Source of the DNA: Pseudoduganella flava
Lineage (GTDB): Bacteria > Pseudomonadota > Gammaproteobacteria > Burkholderiales > Burkholderiaceae_D
Assembly: GCF_007830495.1 (NCBI RefSeq)
Contig: NZ_VLKW01000002.1
Span: 208,270-272,269, forward strand
DNA: 64,000 nt
Direction: 5' to 3'
Shown piece after piece: positions 51,989 through 62,600 of this stretch. Made by a program: the position numbers and the translations under genes. A model generated the notes under the pieces. That model was given only the letters and a program-made list of their open reading frames with translations. It did no database searches and was not told the origin of the DNA. How positions within the stretch are numbered: the first letter of the stretch is position 1; the number at the start of each line of letters is the position of its first letter.

Positions 51989-54307
51989 TCAGTCCTCGGC
52001 CAGCGGCAACGTCACGACGAACGTCGCGCCCTTGCCGGCGCCGTCACTGAAGGCCTCGATCGCGCCGCCGTGCGCGCCGACCAAGCTGCGCGCCAGCGCA
52101 AGGCCCAGGCCCAGGCCGCCCTGCGAACGGGCGATGCTCTGGTCGGCCTGGGCGAACACGTCGAACGCGCGCTCGATGAACTCCGCGCTCATGCCCACGC
52201 CGTCGTCGCGCACCGTCACGACGGCCGCGCTGCCCTGGCGCGCCAGGGAGAGGGCGATATGGCCGCGGTCCGGCGTGTACTTGACGGCGTTGTTGAGCAG
52301 GTTCGCCACCACCTGCACGAGGCGCTTCTCGTCGCCGAACACGATGGCTTCCCGCTCCGGCAGGCTGACGGCGACGTCGTGGCCGCGCCGTTCCGCCAGC
52401 GGGCGCACCTGCTCCAGCGCGGCGGCCAGCACGGCCGCCATGTCGCAGCGGCGCTTGTCCAGCCGCACCAGGCCGCGCTTGACGCGCGAGACGTCCAGCA
52501 GGTCGTCGACGAGCCCCGCCATGTGGCGCACCTGGCGGCCGATCACGGCGCCCGCCATCGCGGTCTTGGCCGGGTCGTCGCCCGCCACCGCCAGGACCTG
52601 GGCGGCCGCGCCGATCGGCGCCAGCGGGTTGCGCAGCTCGTGCGCCAGCATCGCCAGGAACTCGTCCTTGCGGGCGTCGGCCTCGCGCAGCGCCTGCTCC
52701 GAGCGCTTGTGCGCCGTGATGTCGTAGACGATGCCGAGCAGGCGCCAGCCGGCCGCCGCGTCGTCGCTGTAACGGCTGCCGTGCGCGGCGACCCAGCGTT
52801 CGCGCCCGTCCGGCGCCGTGATGCGGCATTCGTCGCGCCACGGCCGGCCCGCCTCCAGCGCGGCGCGGAAGCTGTCCGTCAGGCGCGCCCGGTCGTCCGG
52901 GTGGATGCGGCCGGCCACGCTGTCCACGTCCCATTCCTCGCGCGTCTCGTCGCAGCCGATCAGGCGCGCCAGCCGCGCCGAGCCGCCGATGCGGCGCCGC
53001 TGCGGGTCGTACACCCAGTCGGCGATCTGCGCCGAATCGAGCGTGAACTGCAGCCGCGCGTTGGCGACCCGCAGCGCTTCCTGGGCGTTGCGCATGTCCG
53101 TCACGTCCAGGCAGTTGCCCACCCATTCGACGTTCGCCGCGTCGCTGGAGACGGCCGCGCCGCGCGACAGCATGTGGCGGTAGGCGCCGTCGTGGCGGCG
53201 CAGCCGGTAGGCCGCCACGTACGGGTGGCCGTGCGTGATCGCCGACTGCCACGCCGCCGCCGCCGGTGCGCGGTCTTCCGGATGCAGCGCATCCATCCAG
53301 CCGTTGCCCGCGTATTCCTCCGGCAGCTGGCCCGTGAACGCCGACCAGCTGGGGTTTTCGCCGGGATGCATGCCGGCGCCGTCCATGTGCCACACGACGG
53401 CGGACATCGTCTCGACCAGCGTGCGGTAGCGCGCGTCGCGGGCCTGCAGCACGCGGGCGATGCGCCCCCGTTCGATCGATTCCCAGCAGCGCTCGGCCAC
53501 CGCCGTCAGCAGCGACACCTCGTCGGTGCGCCAGCGCCGCGGCGCCAGTTCGTGCACGGCCATCGCCGCGACGAAGCGGCCATCCTTGCGCACCGGCACG
53601 CAGATCACGGCGCGGATGCCCGTCAGCCGGTAGCTGGACAGGCTCTCATGGGTGCGCGCGTCGCTTTCCGAATCCTCGACGACCCACGGTTCGCCCTGGC
53701 GCATCGCCGCCAGGCACGCGTGCCCGAACTGCGCGAAGCGGTAGCGGCCAACGATGCTGGGCACGCCATGGGTGTAGTCGCCGGTCAGGTTGAAGGTGTC
53801 CTCGTCCGCTTCCACGTCGGCGAACGCGCAGCGGTTCACGCGCAGGTGGCGGCCCAGCAGGCCGGCGGCGGCCAGCGCGATCTGGCGCGGGTCGTCCAGG
53901 TGGCGGAACGTATCGTCGATCTGCTGCAGCAGGCGGTAGCGCGAGTTGCGGCGGGCCCGCACGCGGGCGCCGTTCAGCGTGGCCAGCACGCGGGCGGCGA
54001 AGGCTTCCGCGCTGGCGCTGGCCAGGTCGATCACGTCGTCGAATTCCACCCGGCCGTCGTCGGCGGCCGGCGACAGCGCCACCATCGCGCAATCCTGCAG
54101 CGCCGGGCGGGTGCGCAGCGCGGCCAGCAGGGCCGGGTCGACGCCGGGCGCGCACAGGATCAGGCGCACGCCGTTCCACGGCTGCGCGGCGGCCAGGTGC
54201 GCATCGGTCGCGGCCCGCACGGGGAAGGGCAGGGTGCGCAGCCAGTCGTGCGCGCGCGGCGCGTGGCCGAGGATGAGAATGTCGGTAGTGGTTGGATCGG
54301 CTGTCAT
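51989..54307 (-). CDS. GAF-PAS-PAS histidine kinase
   Basis: A 772-residue cytoplasmic sensor kinase. Residues 1-115 look like a receiver-type fold lacking clear phosphorylation residues; GAF domain about 125-290 (RLLQQIDDTFRHLDDPRQIAL, VICVPVRKDGRFVAAMAVHEL); two PAS domains (about 300-420 and 425-545, FVNWVGNCLDVTDM and LLGIVYDITAHKRSE ends); HisKA (FLAMLAHELRNPLAPIGAAA); HATPase (NLLNNAVKYTPDRGH, GGLGLGLALARSL). No receiver at the C-terminus, so a separate regulator is needed. Divergent from the PRPP synthetase paralogue 163 bp away. Confidence 0.9.
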   Translation of the reverse strand: MTADPTTTDILILGHAPRAHDWLRTLPFPVRAATDAHLAAAQPWNGVRLILCAPGVDPALLAALRTRPALQDCAMVALSPAADDGRVEFDDVIDLASASAEAFAARVLATLNGARVRARRNSRYRLLQQIDDTFRHLDDPRQIALAAAGLLGRHLRVNRCAFADVEADEDTFNLTGDYTHGVPSIVGRYRFAQFGHACLAAMRQGEPWVVEDSESDARTHESLSSYRLTGIRAVICVPVRKDGRFVAAMAVHELAPRRWRTDEVSLLTAVAERCWESIERGRIARVLQARDARYRTLVETMSAVVWHMDGAGMHPGENPSWSAFTGQLPEEYAGNGWMDALHPEDRAPAAAAWQSAITHGHPYVAAYRLRRHDGAYRHMLSRGAAVSSDAANVEWVGNCLDVTDMRNAQEALRVANARLQFTLDSAQIADWVYDPQRRRIGGSARLARLIGCDETREEWDVDSVAGRIHPDDRARLTDSFRAALEAGRPWRDECRITAPDGRERWVAAHGSRYSDDAAAGWRLLGIVYDITAHKRSEQALREADARKDEFLAMLAHELRNPLAPIGAAAQVLAVAGDDPAKTAMAGAVIGRQVRHMAGLVDDLLDVSRVKRGLVRLDKRRCDMAAVLAAALEQVRPLAERRGHDVAVSLPEREAIVFGDEKRLVQVVANLLNNAVKYTPDRGHIALSLARQGSAAVVTVRDDGVGMSAEFIERAFDVFAQADQSIARSQGGLGLGLALARSLVGAHGGAIEAFSDGAGKGATFVVTLPLAED

Positions 54308-54470
54308 GTCACCCGCTGTTCTGTACCTTGCGGGTACGGCGCTGGAGCTCGCATATTATCAACAATCGGTCACCCCCATGCGGCCTGCAAGCTGCCGAAC
54401 GGCCGCGCACGATTGCCGTGCGCGCGCTTGCATCTACAATGGCAGTATTGCCACTTTCGCCATCCACCTG

Positions 54471-55430
54471 ATGAACGCACCCCTGCACCTGTTCGCGCTG
54501 GCCGGCAGCGCACCGTTCGGCCAGCGCGTCGCGCGCCACCTCGGCATTGCCCTTGCCACCCATGAAGAGAAGGATTTCGAGGACGGCGAGCACGTCGTCC
54601 GCGCCCCGGCCTCCGTGCGCGGCGGCCATGCGTGCGTGGTCCACTCGCTGGCCGGCGCCGCCGGGCATTCCAGCGGCGAACGCCTGTGCCGGCTGCTGTT
54701 CTTTGTCGCGGCGCTGCGCGACACGGGCGCCAGCCGCGTCACCGTCGCGTTGCCGTACCTGGCGTTCGCCCGCCAGGACAGCCGGCAGCAGGAAGGCGAG
54801 CCGCTCACGGTGCGCTACGTGGCTACGTTGCTGGAGGCGGCCGGGGCCGACGCGGTGGTGACGATCGACGTGCACAACCTCGCCGCGTTCCAGAACGCGT
54901 TCCGCTGCCGCACGCTGCACCTGGACGGCACCGCGCTGTTCGCCAGCCACTTCGCGCCGCTGGCGCGCGACGCTGACGTGTGCGTGGTGGCCCCGGATGG
55001 CGGCGGCATCCGCCGCGCCGAGCGGCTGCGCCAGGCGCTGGCGCAGGAGGCCGGCAGGCCGGTGGCGCTGGCCTTCGTCGAGAAGCACCGCCACGGCAGC
55101 ACGCTGACGGGCGACCTGATGGCCGGCGACGTGGCAGGCAAGGTGGCGATCGTCGTCGACGATATCATCGGCACGGGCCACACGATGGCGCGGGCGCTGC
55201 GTGCCAGCCGCGAGCACGGCGCCGCGCGGGTGCTGGCCGCCGCCACGCATGCCGTGTTTGCCGGCCCGGCCGCGAACGTGCTGGCCGACGCGGGCCTGGA
55301 CGGCGGCGCCGTGGCGGACACGGTGCACGACGGCGCCCGTGCCGGCGGCCTGTTCACCGTGCTCGACAGCAGCGCGCTGTTCGCGCAGGCCATCCGCTCG
55401 CTGCACGACGGCGTGCCGATGCCGGGCTGA
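54471..55430 (+). CDS. Ribose-phosphate pyrophosphokinase paralogue
   Basis: A 319-residue PRPP-synthetase-like enzyme. Fold signatures: ALPYLAFARQDSRQQEGEPL (classic RQDRK is altered), VTIDVHNLAAFQNAF (diverges from DLHxxQIQGFF), VVAPDGGGIRRAERL and the PRPP loop AIVVDDIIGTGHTMARAL. It would make PRPP from ribose 5-phosphate and ATP or a related reaction; the divergent motifs suggest a specialised paralogue, not the housekeeping enzyme. Together with the next genes (BCAM0308, hydrolase, AMP nucleosidase) it points to a ribose-phosphate and adenylate salvage role under stress. Confidence 0.85.
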   Translation: MNAPLHLFALAGSAPFGQRVARHLGIALATHEEKDFEDGEHVVRAPASVRGGHACVVHSLAGAAGHSSGERLCRLLFFVAALRDTGASRVTVALPYLAFARQDSRQQEGEPLTVRYVATLLEAAGADAVVTIDVHNLAAFQNAFRCRTLHLDGTALFASHFAPLARDADVCVVAPDGGGIRRAERLRQALAQEAGRPVALAFVEKHRHGSTLTGDLMAGDVAGKVAIVVDDIIGTGHTMARALRASREHGAARVLAAATHAVFAGPAANVLADAGLDGGAVADTVHDGARAGGLFTVLDSSALFAQAIRSLHDGVPMPG

Positions 55431-55640
55431 GCTGCCACAGCGGCGCGGTGGCCGTGGAGAGCGGCCGCAGCGCTGCACGCCACACTGTTTGCGCGCGATC
55501 AAATAGACGGCGGCTTCCCGCTTTCTACCCGCGCAGGCGCCGCACATAATGAAAACCATCGGCCGTGGGGCCTGGCTCGAACCTGGCTCGCCCCTGGCTC
55601 GAACCTCGCCCACATCCAACTGTCCTTTATTGTCTTCACA

Positions 55641-56153
55641 ATGACCACGCCGCAACGTCCCGGCCGCCCCGCCACCGCCAGCCCACCCGCCGAGGCATCG
55701 CTTGCCGCGCCGGACGGGGTGGCCGATCCGTACCAGGAGCGCGGTGCGCTGTCCGACCCGGCCGTCTGCGGCCATTGCGGTGCCGTCTACGCGGGCGGCA
55801 CGTGGCATTGGGGCCCGGCGCCGCCCCACGCGTCACGGGTGCGGTGCGTGGCTTGCCACCGTACCGACGACAACGTACCGGCCGGCTATGTGACCCTGGA
55901 AGGGCCGTACGCCAGCACGCATCGCGACGAGCTGGAGGAGGAGATCGCCCGCTATGCCCACCTTGCCCGCACCGCGCACCCGATGCGCCGCGTGATGGCG
56001 ATGGAGGAGGTCGGCGGCCGGCTGCTGGTGACGACGACGGACGTGGAACTGGCCCACGACATCGCCCAGGAACTGCGGCGCCGGCACGGCGGCGAGCTGG
56101 ACGGCCACTTCAACCGGGAAGAATTCCTGATCAGGATGCGCTGGCGCCATTGA
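55641..56153 (+). CDS. BCAM0308-family zinc-ribbon protein
   Basis: A 170-residue protein matching the BCAM0308 family (named after a Burkholderia cenocepacia low-oxygen locus gene, recalled). Two CxxC knuckles: VCGHCGAVYAGGTWHWG and VRCVACHRTDD, then RDELEEEIARYAHLARTAHPM and TDVELAHDIAQELRRRHGGEL. It likely binds one zinc. Function unknown. In Burkholderia the homologue sits in the lxa (low-oxygen-activated) region, and here it is next to a PRPP synthetase paralogue and an alpha/beta hydrolase. Confidence 0.85.
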   Translation: MTTPQRPGRPATASPPAEASLAAPDGVADPYQERGALSDPAVCGHCGAVYAGGTWHWGPAPPHASRVRCVACHRTDDNVPAGYVTLEGPYASTHRDELEEEIARYAHLARTAHPMRRVMAMEEVGGRLLVTTTDVELAHDIAQELRRRHGGELDGHFNREEFLIRMRWRH

Positions 56154-56172
56154 GCGCGGCGGGGAGGCAGCG

Positions 56173-56871
56173 ATGGCAACGGCGAGCGGTGGCGGCGGGA
56201 ACGAATCGGAGGTGCTGGTCGGCGGCGCGCCGGCGCTGCCTGGCACGCTGGCGCTGCCGGATGCCGCATGGTCCGCCGGACCCGGCGCGGTCCCGCGCGG
56301 CGTCGTGCTGTTCGCGCACGGCAGCGGCAGCAGCCGCCACAGCCCGCGCAACCGCTACGTGGCCGAGGTGCTGCGCGCGGCCGGTTGCGCCACGTTGCTG
56401 CTGGACCTGTTGACCCCGGACGAGGACCGCGACAGCGCGGCCCGCTTCGACATCGGCCTGCTGGCCGAGCGCCTGGATGCCGCCTGCACGTGGCTGCGGC
56501 TCGACGAGCGCACTGAGCAGCTGCCGATCGGCCTGTTCGGCGCCAGCACGGGTGCCGGTGCGGCGCTGCGGCTGGCGGCGGAGCGGGGCGGCGACATCGC
56601 CGCCGTCGTCTCGCGGGGCGGCCGGCCCGACCTGGCCGGCGCCACCGCGCTGGCCGGGGTCGCCGCACCGGTGCTGCTGATCGTCGGCGGCCACGACCAT
56701 GAAGTGATCCGGTTGAACGAGGCGGCCGCGGCCGCGCTGCGCTGCCCGCACGAGCTGGCGATCGTGCCCGGCGCCACCCACCTGTTCAACGAACCGGGCA
56801 CGCTGGAACAGGCCGCCGCGCTGGCGCGCGACTGGTTCGTGCGGCACCTGACCCCGCTGCTGCCCGGGTGA
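56173..56871 (+). CDS. Dienelactone-hydrolase-like alpha/beta hydrolase
   Basis: A 232-residue alpha/beta hydrolase, 19 bp after the BCAM0308 gene. The Ser nucleophile is in IGLFGASTGAGAALRLA, the HGSGSS oxyanion loop is near residue 50, Asp in LLIVGGHDHEVI and His in IVPGATHLFNEPG. Domain arrangement is like the small hydrolases often fused to, or encoded beside, phosphoribosyltransferases. Substrate unknown. Confidence 0.85.
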   Translation: MATASGGGGNESEVLVGGAPALPGTLALPDAAWSAGPGAVPRGVVLFAHGSGSSRHSPRNRYVAEVLRAAGCATLLLDLLTPDEDRDSAARFDIGLLAERLDAACTWLRLDERTEQLPIGLFGASTGAGAALRLAAERGGDIAAVVSRGGRPDLAGATALAGVAAPVLLIVGGHDHEVIRLNEAAAAALRCPHELAIVPGATHLFNEPGTLEQAAALARDWFVRHLTPLLPG

Positions 56872-56958
56872 CGGCGCCGCACCCCTGAGCTCGCGTCGCG
56901 TTGGCGAACGCGTCCTTCCGCCCCATGATACGATGGCAAAAAAGCATAGGAGTCCATC

Positions 56959-58455
56959 GTGTCCACCCGCCCCTTCGTGTCCCCCGAACGGTTCGACGAT
57001 CCGGCCGCCGCGCTGGCCCGCGTACAGGAAATCTACGACGGCAGCATCCGCCACCTGCGCGAGGCGCTGCAGCGCTTCGTCGAAGGCGAGACGCCGGCGC
57101 ACGTGCGCGCCTGCTACCCGTTCGTGCGCGTGCAGACGGAAACGTTCGCGCGCGCCGACTCGCGGCTGTCCTATGGTTTCGTGGAAGGTCCCGGCACCTA
57201 TGAAACGACGCTGACGCGGCCCGACCTGTTCGCGCGCTACTATCACGAGCAGTTCCGGCTGCTGTTGAAGAACCACGGCGCGCAGCACGTGCAGATCGAA
57301 GTGGGCCTGTCCGCCCAGCCGATCCCGATCCACTTCTCGTTCGCCGAGCACGATCACATCGAAGGCAACATGCCGGCCGAGCGGCGCGCGCTGATGCGCG
57401 ACGTGTTCGACCTGCCGAACCTGGCCGCGATGGACGACGGCATCGCCAACGGCACGTACGACCCGCCGCCCGGCACGCCGCTGCCGCTGTCGCTGTTCAC
57501 GGCGCCGCGCGTCGACTACTCGCTGCAGCGCCTGCGCCATTACACGGGCACGTCGCCGGAGCACTTCCAGAAGTTCGTGCTGTTCACAAACTACCAGTTC
57601 TACATCGACGAATTCGTGCGCCTGGGGCACGCGATCATGAGCCGCGAGCCGGCCAGCGACGACGATGCGTACGTGGCCTTCGTCGAACCGGGCAACCTCG
57701 TCACGCGCCGCGCGGGCCAGGAGCCGCAGCCGGGCGACGCGCTGGGCGCGCCGCCGCTGCGCCTGCCGCAGATGCCGGGCTATCACCTGGTGCGCGCGGA
57801 CGGCAGCGGCATCAGCATGATCAACATCGGCGTGGGCCCCGCCAACGCGAAGACGATCACGGATCACGTGGCGGTACTGCGCCCGCATGCATGGCTGATG
57901 CTGGGCCACTGCGCCGGCCTGCGCAACACGCAGCAGCTGGGCGACTACGTGCTGGCGCACGGCTACGTGCGCGAAGACCACGTGCTTGACGAGGACCTGC
58001 CGCTGTGGGTGCCCGTGCCCGCGCTGGCCGAGGTGCAGGTGGCGATCGAAGGCGCGGTGGCCGAGGTCACGCAGCTGACGGGCCACGACCTGAAGCGCGT
58101 GCTGCGCACCGGCACCGTGGCCAGCACGGACAACCGCAACTGGGAACTGCTGCCGCAGCGCACGCCGGAGCGGCGCTTCTCGCAAAGCCGCGCGGTGGCG
58201 CTGGACATGGAAAGCGCGACGATCGCCGCGAACGGCTTCCGCTTCCGCGTCCCGTACGGCACCTTGCTGTGCGTGTCGGACAAGCCGCTGCACGGCGAAA
58301 TCAAGCTGCCCGGCATGGCGAACCAGTTCTACCGCGACCGCGTCGACCAGCACCTGCGCATCGGCATCCGCGCGCTGGAACTGCTGCGCGCGCTGGGCGT
58401 GGACCGGCTGCACAGCCGGAAGTTGCGCAGCTTTGCCGAGGTGGCGTTCCAATAA
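56959..58455 (+). CDS. amn: AMP nucleosidase
   Basis: A 498-residue AMP nucleosidase (E. coli Amn 484) that cleaves AMP to adenine and ribose 5-phosphate, adjusting the adenylate pool. GTG start with AGGAG upstream. The N-terminal AMN domain has PFVRVQTETFARADSRLSYG and VQIEVGLSAQPIPIHFSF; the C-terminal nucleoside-phosphorylase-like domain has MINIGVGPANAKTITDHVAVL, MLGHCAGLRNTQQLGDYVLA and ALDMESATIAANGFRFRVPYG. The ribose 5-phosphate product is the substrate of the upstream PRPP synthetase paralogue. Confidence 0.95.
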   Translation: MSTRPFVSPERFDDPAAALARVQEIYDGSIRHLREALQRFVEGETPAHVRACYPFVRVQTETFARADSRLSYGFVEGPGTYETTLTRPDLFARYYHEQFRLLLKNHGAQHVQIEVGLSAQPIPIHFSFAEHDHIEGNMPAERRALMRDVFDLPNLAAMDDGIANGTYDPPPGTPLPLSLFTAPRVDYSLQRLRHYTGTSPEHFQKFVLFTNYQFYIDEFVRLGHAIMSREPASDDDAYVAFVEPGNLVTRRAGQEPQPGDALGAPPLRLPQMPGYHLVRADGSGISMINIGVGPANAKTITDHVAVLRPHAWLMLGHCAGLRNTQQLGDYVLAHGYVREDHVLDEDLPLWVPVPALAEVQVAIEGAVAEVTQLTGHDLKRVLRTGTVASTDNRNWELLPQRTPERRFSQSRAVALDMESATIAANGFRFRVPYGTLLCVSDKPLHGEIKLPGMANQFYRDRVDQHLRIGIRALELLRALGVDRLHSRKLRSFAEVAFQ

Positions 58456-58471
58456 CCGGGGGAGCACCGAC

Positions 58472-59236
58472 ATGGGCACGCTCGATGGGAAAAAAGGTCT
58501 CGTCGTCGGCATCGCCAACGATGCCAGTATCGCCTGGGGCTGTGCGCGGGCATTGCGCGCCCACGGCGCCGAGCTGGCGGTGACGTACCTGAACGACAAG
58601 GCGAAGGGTTACGTGCAGCCGCTGGCGGATGCGCTGGACGCGCCGCTGTGCATGAAGCTCGACGTCACGCAGCCGGCCGAGCAGGACGCGCTGTTCGCGG
58701 CGATCGCCGCGCGGTGGGGCCGGCTGGACTTCGTGCTGCACTCGATCGCCTTCGCACCGAAGGCCGACCTGCAGGGCCGCGTGGTCGACTGCAGCGCCGC
58801 CGGCTTCGCGCAGGCGATGGACGTGTCGTGCCACTCGCTGATGCGGCTCGCCAAGGCGGCCGAACCGCTGATGCAGGGTGGCGGATCGATCCTGACGATG
58901 AGCTATTACGGCGCCGAGAAGGTCGTCACGCATTACAACCTGATGGGCCCCGTCAAGGCGGCGCTGGAGGCGAGCATGCGCTACCTGGCGGCGGAATTGG
59001 GCGAGCGCGGTATCCGCGTCAACGCGCTGTCGGCCGGCCCGGTCGCCACCCGCGCGGCGTCCGGCCTGGCCCACTTCGACAAGCTGATGGAAGAGGCGGC
59101 CAGTCGCGCGCCGCTGCACCAGCTCGTGACGCTGGAGCAGATCGGCGAGATGGCCGCGTTTCTCGTGTCCGACAACGCGCGCCAGGTCAGCGGCCAGACG
59201 ATCTACGTCGATGCCGGCTACAACGTGAAAGGATGA
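58472..59236 (+). CDS. fabI: Enoyl-ACP reductase FabI
   Basis: A 254-residue NADH-dependent enoyl-ACP reductase, last step of a fatty-acid elongation round. Nucleotide-binding GLVVGIANDASIAWGCARAL; active site Tyr-x6-Lys in HYNLMGPVKAALEASMRYL; also GRLDFVLHSIAFAP and SAGPVATRAASGL. The start at ATG 58472 has GGGGGAG upstream. Paired with a MaoC-type dehydratase (4-bp overlap), which would supply the 2-enoyl substrate. Possibly a second copy to the housekeeping FabI; a primary one cannot be excluded from this window. Confidence 0.92.
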   Translation: MGTLDGKKGLVVGIANDASIAWGCARALRAHGAELAVTYLNDKAKGYVQPLADALDAPLCMKLDVTQPAEQDALFAAIAARWGRLDFVLHSIAFAPKADLQGRVVDCSAAGFAQAMDVSCHSLMRLAKAAEPLMQGGGSILTMSYYGAEKVVTHYNLMGPVKAALEASMRYLAAELGERGIRVNALSAGPVATRAASGLAHFDKLMEEAASRAPLHQLVTLEQIGEMAAFLVSDNARQVSGQTIYVDAGYNVKG

Positions 59237-59670
59237 ACATGGTCGACCCCCGCGAACTGAACGGCTACCGCTTCGAAGAACTGGAAGTCGGCATGTCCGC
59301 CGTCTACAGCCGGACGATCACGGACACGGACCTGCGCAACTTCTCCGGCGTGTCCGGCGATACCAACCCGATGCACCTGAACGAGGAATACGCCCGCACC
59401 ACCGTGTTCGGCGGCTGCATCGTGCATGGCATGCTGACGGCCAGCCTGCTGTCGACGGTGATCGGCACGAAGCTGCCGGGGCCAGGGTGCCTGTACGTGA
59501 GCCAGACATTGTCGTTCAAGGCGCCCGTGCACGTGGGCGAAACCGTGTATGCGAAAGCCACGGTGGTCGAGCTGATCCCGGAGAAGCGCCGTGCCAGGCT
59601 GCACACGCAGTGCATCGTGCACGACGCGGTGGTGCTGGACGGCGAGGCCGTCGTGCAGCTGCCGAAGTAA
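59233..59670 (+). CDS. MaoC-like (R)-hydratase / hot-dog dehydratase
   Basis: A 145-residue hot-dog-fold protein overlapping the fabI stop (ATGA). The active-site hydratase motif is SGDTNPMHLNEEYARTTVFGG, the YARTTVFGGCIVHGML part being the MaoC signature; SLLSTVIGTKLPGPG follows. It dehydrates 3-hydroxyacyl thioesters (ACP or CoA) or hydrates enoyl-CoA for PHA supply. Its overlap with fabI implies one pathway: 3-hydroxyacyl to enoyl to acyl. Confidence 0.9.
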   Translation: MNMVDPRELNGYRFEELEVGMSAVYSRTITDTDLRNFSGVSGDTNPMHLNEEYARTTVFGGCIVHGMLTASLLSTVIGTKLPGPGCLYVSQTLSFKAPVHVGETVYAKATVVELIPEKRRARLHTQCIVHDAVVLDGEAVVQLPK

Positions 59671-59699
59671 AGGGCGGCAAAGGCAGGGGCGGGCGCCGG

Positions 59700-62600
59700 T
59701 CAGTCGGGGTCCGGATCCCCGTCGTCCTGGCGCGCCAGCTGGATCTGCGCCAGGATCTCCTCGACGGCATCGATCCGGTACGGCTTGTACAGCAGGCGCA
59801 CGCCCGGCGGCAGCTCGTCGCCCAGCGCGCGGCCCGTGACGACGGCCACCGACAGGTGCGGATCGTCCGCCAGCCGGTGCGCCAGTTCCAGGCCGTTCAT
59901 GCCGGGTAGCTGCACGTCGGTGAACACGGCGTGGTAGCCGCCCGCCTCGAGCGCGGTCAGCGCCGCCTCGGCGCTGCCGACGCCGGTCGCCTGGTAGCCG
60001 AGCGCCATCACCATTTCGCAGGTCAGGTCGCGCAGGTCGTCGTTGTCCTCCACCACCAGCACGCGCAAGGTGTGCAGCATGGGCGGTGCCCCATCGGCCG
60101 GCGGCAAGGCACTCCGTTCGTCCAGGACGGCGCGCACCTTGCGCGCCAGCTCGTCGCGGCGGTAGGGCTTGGACAGCAGCTGCACGCCGGGATCGAGCCG
60201 GCCGCCGTGCACGATCGCATCCTGCGTGTAGCCGGACGTGAACAGCACCGCGATTCCGGGCCGCAGGTGACGCGCCACCCGCGCCAGCTCGGTGGCCGGC
60301 AGCGAGCCGGGCATGACGACGTCGGTGAACAGCAGGTCGACGGCGGCGCCGCCGCGCAACGCCTGCAGGGCCGCATCCGTGCCGCCCGCCTCGATCACCG
60401 TGTACTGCAGCGTGCGCAGCATGCCGGCGACCGTTTCGCGCACGGGCGCGTCGTCCTCGACCAGCAGGATCGTCTCGCGGCCGCCCGCCACGTCCTGCGT
60501 CGGTTCGGCCGCCTGCTGCGCCTCGGGCACGCCGGTGCGCGGGAAGTACAGCCGCATCGTGGTGCCCACGCCCACCTCGCTGTAGACGCGGATATGGCCA
60601 CCCGTCTGCCGCACGAAGCCATAGGCCATCGACAGGCCCAGGCCCGTGCCTTCACCTTCCGGTTTCGTCGTGAAGAACGGTTCGAACACGCGCTCCTGCA
60701 CGTCGGGCGGCATGCCGGCGCCGGTGTCGGAGACGGCCAGCAGCACGTAGTCGCCGGCGATCGCCTCCGGCACGCTGGCCGCGTAGACGTCGTCCAGCAC
60801 GCAGTTCGACAGCTCGATCGTCAGCTTGCCGTTGCCGTCCATCGCGTCGCGCGCATTGATGGCCAGGTTCAGGATCACGTTCTCCAGCTGGTTCGGGTCG
60901 ACCAGCGTGTTCCACAGGCCCGCTTCGACGATCGTCGCCAGCTCGACGCCGTCGCCCAGCGCGCGGCGCAGCAGTTCGTCGACGTTGCGCAGCACCCGCG
61001 CCAGGTTGATGACGACGGGCGCGAGCGGCTGGCGCCGCGCGAACGCCAGCAGCTGGCCGGACAGCTTGGCGCCCCGGTCGACGGCCGCCAGTGCGTTCTC
61101 CAGGCGGCGCGGCGTCTCCGGGCTGTGCGGCGCCGCGCAAGCGGCCTGCACATTGCCGTAGATGATCTGCAGCACGTTGTTGAAGTCGTGCGCGACGCCG
61201 CCCGTCAGCTTGCCCACGGCCTCCAGCTTCTGGGCCCGGTGCAGCGCCCGCTGCGCCTGGTGCAGGTCGGCCTGGCGCACCGTCTCGCGCGCCGCCGCCG
61301 CCTTCTCGGCGGACAGGTCGCGCAGGAAGCCGTGCAGCTCGCGCTCGCCGCCCCGTTCCACCAGTGAGCACGACAGCTCGACGGGAATGTGGTCGCCGGC
61401 GCGGCACGTGGCCTGCAGCTCCAGCCGGTCGCCGTGGCCGCTGTCGAACGCGGCGGGGTCGAGCGTCAGGAGGCGGTCCAGTTCCGGCTGCTCGCCATGG
61501 AACAGCAGCGCGCGCAGCGAGCGGCCCTGCGCCTCGCTGGCGGGCCAGCCGAACGTGCGTGCCGCCTGCGCGTTCCAGTACGTGATGCGGCCTGCCGCGT
61601 CGACGGCCACGAACGCGTCGTGGGCGTTCTCGAGGATGCTGGCGAGGCGGGTGCGCTCCAGCCCCAGCCGCTCGTAGGAACGCTGCAGGTCTTCCGTCAT
61701 CCGGCGCGCCAGCAGGCGGGCGCGGTCGCGTCCTTGCGCGAGCAGCCACACGAGCGTGGCCGAGAGCACGCTGACGATGATGCCGGAGACGCCCGCCCAT
61801 GCGGCCTGCTGCGACGCCAGGCGCTCCTCGAACACGGGGTTGCTGCGCACGCGCAGGATCCAGTGCCGGCCGGCGATGCGCAACGTCTGCTGGGTGTCCA
61901 GGCGCGCGGCGCCGTCGCGGTAGTCGCAGCCGTACATGCAGTTCTCGGGTGCCGCGGCGGCATCGTAGATCGTCACGTGCAGGTCGCTTTCGCGTTCACC
62001 GTTCAGGCCGCGCATGAAGTCGAGCATGCGGAACGCGCCATAGGTCCAGCCGTACAGGGCTTCGCGGCGCGTGGCCGTGTCGCCGGGCGTGCCGCGGTAC
62101 AAAGGCAGGTACATCAGGAAGCCGGGCTGGCCGGGGCCGCTGCCCTCCTGCACCAAGCGCACCTGGCCGGACAGCGCGGCCGTGCCCATGTCGCGGGCGC
62201 GCGCCATCGCCTCATGGCGCACCGGCTCGGCAAACATGTCGAAGCCGAGGGCGCGGCGGTTCATCGCGTCGAGCGGCTCGATCATCACGACCGCGCTCTT
62301 CGCACCGTCCGGGCGCGCGCCGGGCGGACGTTCCAGCAGCGACACGCCGATGCCCTGGATGCCGGGATAGAATTGACGCAACCGCAACGTGCCGACATAG
62401 GTGCGGAACTCGTCGACCTGTGGCAGCAGCGGCGAGGCGACGACGTATGCCTGGGCGCCGCGCAGCACCTGCTCGAACGTCGCGATGCGCCGCACGACCC
62501 GCAGCGCCAGGTCGCGCACGCGGTAGTCGAATTCGGCATGCACTTGCCGGTCGTGGCTCGTGCGCAGGCTGTTCCAGACAAGCGCCGTGGCGATCAGCCC

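Noticed and set aside
55489..55502. FNR-like TTGCGCGCGATCAA upstream of BCAM0308
   Set aside because: Only one half-site matches TTGAT-N4-ATCAA; the other half has CG in place of AT, so I did not list it as a feature.
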